11,306 nt of DNA from Bacteroidia bacterium (GTDB lineage Bacteria; Bacteroidota; Bacteroidia; Bacteroidales; Rikenellaceae): contig BNXD01000048.1 of the NCBI GenBank assembly GCA_025999315.1, positions 1 through 11,306 on the forward strand, read 5' to 3'. Below, piece after piece: positions 6,797 through 11,306 of this stretch. Position numbers and translations under genes: made by a program. The notes below the pieces were generated by a model that ran no database searches, had not been told where the DNA came from, and worked only from the letters and a program-made list of their open reading frames with translations. The stretch's first letter is position 1. Every line of letters begins with the position of its first letter.

Positions 6797-6830
6797 AGTC
6801 GGCCGTTTTGACAGACAAAACCGCAGAATC
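6797..6830 (+). repeat. Solo hairpin related to the 481-bp repeat
   Basis: The segment GAGTCGGCCGTTTTGACAGA followed by CAAAACCGCAGAATC closely matches the last part of truncated copy 3 (about 1520-1556), which has the same GTTTTGACAG-CAAAAC core and flanks. The stem is GCCGTTTTG (6802-6810)/CAAAACCGC (6816-6824) with one C-C mismatch. It lies between dtd and the MazG-like gene. It could be a remnant of repeat insertion, a weak terminator, or part of the promoter of the next gene. Confidence 0.6.
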
Positions 6831-6838
6831 AATATTTG
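6807..6838 (+). promoter_or_regulatory. Possible promoter of the MazG-like/mqnA pair
   Basis: TTTG at 6807-6810 is followed, after 20 bp, by AATATTTG at 6831-6838, which matches TAnnTTTG except for its first base. Spacing fits the Bacteroidota -33/-7 arrangement, and the ATG at 6870 is 31 bp further on. The -33 TTTG lies in the left arm of the repeat-derived hairpin. Confidence 0.4.
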
Positions 6839-6869
6839 GCGCCAATGTCGATATTTATACGATAATGCC

Positions 6870-7151
6870 ATGACTTTAAAAGAGATACAGGAACTGGTGG
6901 AGGCCCGTTCGGCGAAGAGCCCGACGGGGATCCGCAGCGATTTCACCGACATGGGCGCCCTGACCGAGAAGGTGGGCGAGTTGGCTCGCGTCCTGGCCAG
7001 CAAACACAGCGACCCGTCGATGAGCGCCCAGGCTGCCCACGCGGCGCTCTCGGCCGAGATGTGCAATGTGTTGTGGGCTCTCTGTTCGCTCTCCAACCAT
7101 GCCGGGATCGACCTGACGGAGGCCCTGATCGACAACTTTCACAAGCGGTGA
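6870..7151 (+). CDS. MazG-like nucleotide pyrophosphohydrolase-fold protein with altered metal site
   Basis: A 93-residue, probably all-helical protein. ALTEKVGELARVLA (30-43), EMCNVLWALCSLSNHAGIDL (63-82) and TEALIDNF (83-90) align with the small MazG-like proteins of Bacteroidota that lie beside dtd. In that family EExxE...ExxD binds Mg2+ and the enzyme hydrolyses NTPs to NMP and pyrophosphate. Here the motifs read EKVGE (33-37) and EMCN (63-66), so the second Glu is Lys34 and the Asp is Asn66. The linker between the helices is also short. Catalysis may be lost or changed; this is inference from the motif. The in-frame ATG at 6582 lies inside dtd and is rejected in favour of 6870, where the family's N-terminal helix begins. 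Its last codons overlap the mqnA start (GTGA at 7148-7151). Confidence 0.8.
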   Translation: MTLKEIQELVEARSAKSPTGIRSDFTDMGALTEKVGELARVLASKHSDPSMSAQAAHAALSAEMCNVLWALCSLSNHAGIDLTEALIDNFHKR

Positions 7152-7906
7152 GCCTGCGTGTCGCGGCCGTCTCCTACCTGAATACCGTCCCGATGGTCTA
7201 CGGCATTCGCCGTGCCGCCCCCTCCGATGTCGAGCTGTTGCTCTCTCCGCCAAGCGGTTGCGCCGCGGCCTTCGCATCGGGCGAGGCACAGATGGCCCTG
7301 CTGCCTTCGGCGGCGCTGATGACGCTGCCCGGGGCGAGGGTGGTGTCCGACTACTGCATCGGAGCCCACGGCGATGTGCGTACGGTGGTCATTATGAGCA
7401 ATGTACCTATCAGCCGTGTGCGCCGCCTGATGCTCGACAGCCATTCGCTGACCTCGGTCGCGCTGTCGGCCGTTTTGTGTCGCCGACTGTGGCGCGTGAG
7501 CCCCGAGAGGGTCCCTATGGGCGATATGACACACCTCGATGAGGCTCTGGCCACCGCCCGCCCCGACGACGCCTTCCTGCTCATTGGCGACAAGGTCTTC
7601 GCTCATGAGGGACGAATGGCCTATACGCTCGATCTTGCCGGAGCGTGGCGCGAGTTGACCGGCCTGCCTTTTGTCTTTGCCGTCTGGGTGGCCGCGCCGG
7701 GGGTAGATGATGCTGTAATAGACACGATCAACGCCTCGTTGCGCTATGGCGTGGAACACATCTCGGAGGCTGTCGCCGCCTCAGACCACCGCGACATGGC
7801 ACAGGCGGCGGACTATCTGACACACAATATCGATTTCCGATTCGACGAGGCCAAACGCCGCTCGCTGGGCCTCTTCCTCGACCATGCCGCCGGCCTTTGC
7901 CGCTGA
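7148..7906 (+). CDS. mqnA: Chorismate dehydratase MqnA, futalosine menaquinone pathway
   Basis: A 252-residue protein starting from GTG at 7148. The N-terminal VAAVSYLNTVPMVYGI (5-20), SDYCIGAHGDVRTV (67-80), LDSHSLTSVAL (96-106) and the late TGLPFVFAVW (171-180) are characteristic of MqnA. The enzyme has a periplasmic-binding-protein-like fold but is cytoplasmic. It dehydrates chorismate to 3-enolpyruvylbenzoate, the first step of the futalosine route to menaquinone; MqnB-D are not in this window. The longer in-frame start at 7061 would add 29 residues that overlap the MazG-like gene and precede the conserved N-terminal strand. The GTG overlapping the upstream TGA implies coupled translation. 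The gene ends convergent to the MFS gene, 34 bp away. Confidence 0.93.
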   Translation: MSLRVAAVSYLNTVPMVYGIRRAAPSDVELLLSPPSGCAAAFASGEAQMALLPSAALMTLPGARVVSDYCIGAHGDVRTVVIMSNVPISRVRRLMLDSHSLTSVALSAVLCRRLWRVSPERVPMGDMTHLDEALATARPDDAFLLIGDKVFAHEGRMAYTLDLAGAWRELTGLPFVFAVWVAAPGVDDAVIDTINASLRYGVEHISEAVAASDHRDMAQAADYLTHNIDFRFDEAKRRSLGLFLDHAAGLCR

Positions 7907-7927
7907 TGCGCAACGCTGTCAACTGCA

Positions 7928-7941
7928 ACGGGCAGGCCCGT
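7928..7941. terminator. Short hairpin between convergent mqnA and MFS gene
   Basis: ACGGGC (7928-7933) AG GCCCGT (7936-7941) is a perfect 6-bp stem in the 34-bp gap between two convergent genes. It touches the first base of the MFS stop codon. There is no U-tract, so this is only a weak terminator candidate. Confidence 0.3.
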
Positions 7942-9152
7942 CATGCGTCGGATCTCTTCGCCTTCCTGATGTTGGGCAGAAACATCGCCGTCAGCCCCAG
8001 CAGCGGAGTGAAGGAGCACAATCGGTAGACATATTCGATGCCGTGGGCGTCGGCCACTCCGCCGAGCACCGCCGCGGCGATGCCTGCGATGCCGAATGCC
8101 AGGCCGAAAAACAGCCCCGAGATCAGCCCAACCTTGGTGGGCAGCAGCTCCTGAGCGTAGACCAGGATCGCCGAGAAAGCCGACGATAGGACGAGCCCGA
8201 TCATTATGCTCAGCACGCACGTCCACGCCAGCCCCACATAGGGCAGGATGATGGCGAAGGGCGCCGTGCCCAGTATCGAGGCCCAGATCACATGTTTGCG
8301 CCCGACCCGGTCGCCGATCGGTCCGCCGAGCAGGATGCCCACCGCCGAAGCCAACAGGTTGGCGAAGAGGAATATCTGCGACTGGCGGGTGGTGACGCCG
8401 AACTTTTCGATCAGATAGAACGTATAGTAGTTGGAAAAGCACGCCATGTAGATGTATTTTGAGAATATGAGCAGCAACAACAGGACCAACGACCAGTAAA
8501 TCTTGCGTTTGGAGAGACGGACGCGGTGCACCGTCGCAGGTGTGGCATTGGGACGCTGCGCCTGGCGATAGTGGAGCCTGTGCCAGCGCACCAGAGGTCT
8601 TTTGGTCAGCAGCGAGATGGCGGCCAATGCTGCGAAAATGGCGATATAACGCTGACCGTAAGGAGCTACCACGGCAGCGGCCAGCAGCGGCCCGATCGCT
8701 CCCCCGAAGTTGCCCCCCACCTGAAATATCGATTGAGCCAGGCCGTATTTGCCCCCCGAGGCGACGTGCGTCAGGCGCGACGCTTCGGGGTGTATCACCG
8801 ACGACCCCAACCCGATGAACGCCACCGACAACATGACCGCGTAGACCGACGGCGCGAAGGCGAGAATGAGCAGCCCGATGGCGGTCGAGGTGGTGCCGAT
8901 GACCAGATACCACGAGTTGGGACGCCGGTCGAACAGCTCGCCGAAAAATGGCTGAAAGACCGACGCACAAATCTGATAGGTCAGGGCAATGAGGCCTATC
9001 TGGCTGAATGTCAAGTCAAGACTCTCCTTGATGACGGGATACGAGGCCGACACCAGCGACTGGAACATGTCGTTGAACATGTGGGCCATGCTCAGCGAGA
9101 GCAACACCGACAGCGATGTGCCGGCCGCAGCGGCGCGAATGTTGTGTTTCAT
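7941..9152 (-). CDS. fsr: MFS transporter, fosmidomycin-resistance (Fsr) type
   Basis: A 403-residue inner-membrane protein with about 12 hydrophobic segments in two halves, joined by a basic cytoplasmic loop near 184-218. The stretch GLGSSVIHPEASRL (114-127) with GLAQSIFQVGGNFGGAIGP (137-155) is typical of the fosmidomycin-resistance branch of the major facilitator family. The MFS motif A-like loops are GELFDRRP (71-78) and GDRVGRK (280-286). The family exports fosmidomycin and some other compounds by proton antiport; the real substrate here is unknown. It starts at ATG 9152 next to the 760-bp repeat-filled gap and converges on mqnA. No TAnnTTTG promoter was found in the 150 bp upstream. A neighbouring resistance function is not evident. 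Confidence 0.9.
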   Translation of the reverse strand: MKHNIRAAAAGTSLSVLLSLSMAHMFNDMFQSLVSASYPVIKESLDLTFSQIGLIALTYQICASVFQPFFGELFDRRPNSWYLVIGTTSTAIGLLILAFAPSVYAVMLSVAFIGLGSSVIHPEASRLTHVASGGKYGLAQSIFQVGGNFGGAIGPLLAAAVVAPYGQRYIAIFAALAAISLLTKRPLVRWHRLHYRQAQRPNATPATVHRVRLSKRKIYWSLVLLLLLIFSKYIYMACFSNYYTFYLIEKFGVTTRQSQIFLFANLLASAVGILLGGPIGDRVGRKHVIWASILGTAPFAIILPYVGLAWTCVLSIMIGLVLSSAFSAILVYAQELLPTKVGLISGLFFGLAFGIAGIAAAVLGGVADAHGIEYVYRLCSFTPLLGLTAMFLPNIRKAKRSDA

Positions 9153-9307
9153 CTGTTTGTGGTGCGTTGACGGTTAAGAATGAAAATGGGTTGCATAAGA
9201 GTGTTGTACGGGTGTGAAAAATTGTTTGGCAAACTTTTCTGGTCAGAACCGGCTATCGACTTGGTGTGCCAAAAGAGGAAAATATTTGTTGTGCAATTAA
9301 AAACTTT
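9153..9307. other. Unassigned upstream region of the MFS gene
   Basis: AT-rich and without a convincing gene, hairpin or full promoter consensus on the minus strand. It presumably carries the promoter of the MFS gene, but I cannot place it. Confidence 0.3.
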
Positions 9308-9451
9308 TCATGCCGAGCGCAGTCGGACCGACGCTGCGAGCGAGGGCAGAGTCGAACTTGTTCGAGCTATGCCGAGCCGCGAGGAGGAAGCCGAAGGCAA
9401 CCATCACACACACAGCTTTTCCGAGACCCTTCACTTCGTTTAGGGTGACAT
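9308..9451 (-). repeat. Long variant of the inverted-end element, with an internal hairpin
   Basis: Begins TCATGCCGAGCGCAG and ends GGGTGACAT like the 74-bp elements to its right, but is about 144 bp because of a central insert. The insert holds GCAGAG (9346-9351), TCGAAC (9352-9357), TT, GTTCGA (9360-9365) and CTATGC (9367-9372), an inner 6-bp stem plus an outer stem with one mismatch. Its reverse complement resembles the link at about 291-350. Confidence 0.6.
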
Positions 9452-9813
9452 AAAAAACTCAGTACATGGCGACACGACATAAAAGCCGGACTCACAATAT
9501 GTCATGCCGAGCGTGGCCAAAGTATCTCACATACAGCTTTTCCGAGACCCTTCACTTCGTTCAGGGTGACATAAAAAACTCGGTACATGGCGACACGACA
9601 TAAAAGCCGGACTCACAATATGTCATGCCGAGCGTGGCCAAAGCATCTCACACATAGCTTTTTCGAGACCCTTCACTTCGTTCAGGGTGACATAAAAACT
9701 CAGTACATGGCGACACGACATAAAAGCCGGACTCACAATATGTCATGCTGAGCGTGGCCAAAGCATCTCACACATAGCTTTTTCGAGACCCTTCACTTCG
9801 TTCAGGGTGACAT
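9422..9813 (-). repeat. Tandem array of a 121-bp unit containing 74-bp inverted-end elements
   Basis: Unit starts at 9422, 9543, 9664 and 9784 give periods of 121, 121 and 120 bp, the last unit being partial. Complete 74-bp elements lie at 9499-9572, 9620-9693 and 9740-9813. Each starts ATGTCATGCYGAGCG and ends CGTTCAGGGTGACAT. Spacers of 46-47 bp separate them. Reverse-complemented, the first 30 bp and the final 15 or so match the left-edge element, and the spacer shares 25 of 28 bases with the one at 128-155. Copies differ by only a few substitutions and one 1-bp deletion, so expansion was recent. Confidence 0.9.
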
Positions 9814-9820
9814 GAGAGGA

Positions 9821-9875
9821 GTTTCGCTGAGGGTGACATGGAGCGCAGTTCTTTTCTTGTCATGCCGAGCGAAAC
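9821..9875. repeat. Compact inverted repeat of the same family downstream of mfd
   Basis: GTTTCGCTGAGGGTGACA (9821-9838) faces TGTCATGCCGAGCGAAAC (9858-9875). Fourteen of 18 positions pair, with a perfect 8-bp outer stem. The element ends are arranged inside out relative to the array. Lying about 38 bp past the mfd stop, it could end mfd transcription, although no U-tract follows. Confidence 0.55.
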
Positions 9876-9912
9876 GCAATGAATAAATTTTAAACAAACG
9901 CTTAACGTTGCT

Positions 9913-11306
9913 TTAAATCTTTTTCTCTCCGAAAACTTTTGTCCGCAACTCTTCGAGCGCTTTGACCCCCGATCCGATGCCCGATATTTCGCGCATGGTG
10001 ATCTGCAGCTGGCCGTTGACCTGTTTGAGCACCATGCGTCCGCCGTCGCGCCCCACCGCCTCGAGGATCGCCATGAACGTGCGACTCTTGAAATAGGGTG
10101 AATTTTGGTCGGCCAAAAAGCGCAGGATCATCAGCCCGTTTTTGACCTTTGCCTTCTCGAAGCCAAGGCGGATGCACAACCTGCGCAGACGTATGATGTT
10201 AAGCAGCTGGACCGTAGCCTCAGGCAGCGGACCGAACCGGTCGATCATCTCGGCGGTGAAACGCTGCAGCCCCGCCTCGTCCTCCAGCGAGTCGAGCTCC
10301 TTGTAAAGGCGTATCTTCTCGGCGCTCTGGCTGACATAACTGTCGGGTATGAGCGCCTCCACGTCGGTGTCGATATAACAGTCGCTCAGGAAGTTGACCT
10401 CCTCGCCCAGGACCGGTCCCACCCCCTGGTCTTCGTTCTCTGGCGAGCCGTCGGCCTCCACGATACCCTCGGCATGGAGCTCTTCCATGGCCTCGCTGAG
10501 GATTTTCTGGTAGGTCTCGAAGCCGATGTCGGCTATGAACCCGCTCTGCTCGGCGCCCAGCAGGTTGCCCGCGCCGCGTATGTCGAGGTCCTGCATGGCG
10601 ATGTTGAAGCCCGCCCCAAGGTCCGAGAACTCCTCGAGCGCGCGCAGACGCCGCCGTGCGTCAGCGCCGAGCAACTCGTCGGGTGGGGTGAGCAGATAGC
10701 AGAATCCCTTGCGGTTGGAGCGTCCCACGCGCCCGCGCATCTGATGCAGGTCGCTCAGGCCGAAGTTCTGGGCGTGGTTGATGATGATGGTGTTGGCGTT
10801 GGGTATGTCGATGCCGTTTTCGATGATGGTTGTCGAGATCAGTACGTCGAACTCGCCGTAGATGAAGTCCATCACGATCTTCTCGAGCCGCGAGGGCTCC
10901 ATCTGTCCGTGTCCGATGGCGGTGCGCACCCCCGGGCAGAGCCTGCGGATGGTCGCCTCGATGCCGGGCAGTTCGTCGATGTTGTTGCAGACGAAATAGA
11001 TCTGGCCGTTTCGCGCCAGCTCGTAGTCGATCGCTTCGCGGATGATGTCCTCGTCGTAGAGGTGCGACTCGGTGGCGATGGGCTGGCGGTTGGGCGGCGG
11101 GGTCGAGATGACCGACAGATCGCGCGAACCCATCAGCGAGAATTGCAACGTGCGCGGGATCGGTGTGGCCGTCAGGGTCAACGTGTCGACGCCCACGCTC
11201 ATCTGGCGCAACTTCTCCTTGCTGCCCACCCCGAATTTCTGCTCCTCGTCGATCACCAGCAGCCCCAGCTCCTTGAAACGCACCTCTTTGCCCAGTATTT
11301 TGTGTG
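9913..11306 (-). CDS. mfd: Transcription-repair coupling factor Mfd, C-terminal part
   Basis: The gene runs off the right edge. 463 C-terminal residues are visible of the roughly 1,100-1,200 usual for the family; the 5' part is missing only because the window ends. Reading leftward: DEEQ (about 11250-11239, helicase motif II), TATPIPRT (motif III), STTIIENGIDIPNAN and HQMRGRVGRS (motifs V and VI). The TRCF-type region LGAGFNIAMQDLDIRGAGN LLG and the regulatory C-terminal domain, ending in KVFGEKKI, follow. Mfd is a dsDNA translocase that removes stalled RNA polymerase at lesions and recruits UvrA. RecG shares the helicase motifs, but the TRCF C-terminal domain favours Mfd. The stop is followed by repeats, not by a cotranscribed gene. 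Confidence 0.96.
   Translation of the reverse strand, partial: HKILGKEVRFKELGLLVIDEEQKFGVGSKEKLRQMSVGVDTLTLTATPIPRTLQFSLMGSRDLSVISTPPPNRQPIATESHLYDEDIIREAIDYELARNGQIYFVCNNIDELPGIEATIRRLCPGVRTAIGHGQMEPSRLEKIVMDFIYGEFDVLISTTIIENGIDIPNANTIIINHAQNFGLSDLHQMRGRVGRSNRKGFCYLLTPPDELLGADARRRLRALEEFSDLGAGFNIAMQDLDIRGAGNLLGAEQSGFIADIGFETYQKILSEAMEELHAEGIVEADGSPENEDQGVGPVLGEEVNFLSDCYIDTDVEALIPDSYVSQSAEKIRLYKELDSLEDEAGLQRFTAEMIDRFGPLPEATVQLLNIIRLRRLCIRLGFEKAKVKNGLMILRFLADQNSPYFKSRTFMAILEAVGRDGGRMVLKQVNGQLQITMREISGIGSGVKALEELRTKVFGEKKI

Noticed and set aside
7813..8970. Minus-strand open frame of 385 codons overlapping the MFS gene in another frame
   Set aside because: The overlapping frame encodes a full-length MFS transporter with family motifs; this one shows none.
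9422..9813. Possible CRISPR array
   Set aside because: The unit is 121 bp with nearly identical spacers, the repeats have inverted ends rather than CRISPR form, and no cas gene is present.

Overview
The window looks like chromosomal DNA of a GC-rich member of the Bacteroidota, most likely order Bacteroidales (an Alistipes/Rikenellaceae-like genome is my guess). This rests on recognisable protein families, several Bacteroidota-type promoter motifs (TAnnTTTG) placed just before genes, few Shine-Dalgarno sequences, and a futalosine-pathway menaquinone gene. The species assignment is inference. No tRNA, rRNA, CRISPR array, transposase or phage gene is visible.

Layout. Positions 1-1556 hold no credible protein gene and consist almost entirely of repeats. 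There is an exactly duplicated 155-bp unit carrying a 106-bp element with inverted ends (1-282), a hairpin-rich link (283-439), and 2.3 tandem copies of a 481/483-bp unit packed with nested inverted repeats (440-1556). Then come three plus-strand envelope/signalling genes: a YkuD_2-type L,D-transpeptidase-like protein (1719-2348), a low-molecular-weight protein tyrosine phosphatase (2375-2860) and a CreD-family membrane protein (2864-4219). A perfect 44-bp palindrome (4237-4280) separates them from the convergent minus-strand pair ruvX-def (5271 down to 4297). A 65-bp divergent promoter region leads to the plus-strand pair manA-dtd (5337-6757; ATGA overlap). After a solo copy of a hairpin from the 481-bp repeat come a MazG-like protein with two replaced metal-site residues (6870-7151) and mqnA (7148-7906; overlapping stop/start). 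Two minus-strand genes follow: a fosmidomycin-resistance-type MFS transporter (9152 down to 7941) and the C-terminal part of mfd (running off the right edge, stop at 9913). The 760-bp gap between them holds an array of 74-bp elements of the same family as the left edge, in opposite orientation.

How the genes fit together. Most are housekeeping: cell wall and envelope (L,D-transpeptidase-like protein, CreD), sugar phosphate supply (manA), protein maturation and translation quality control (def, dtd), DNA repair (ruvX, mfd), respiration (mqnA) and efflux. I do not see a defence or secondary-metabolism system. The unusual content is the non-coding repeat DNA: two related element families, with stems that are preserved while their sequences differ between copies, and one repeat-derived hairpin sitting in a gene's promoter region.
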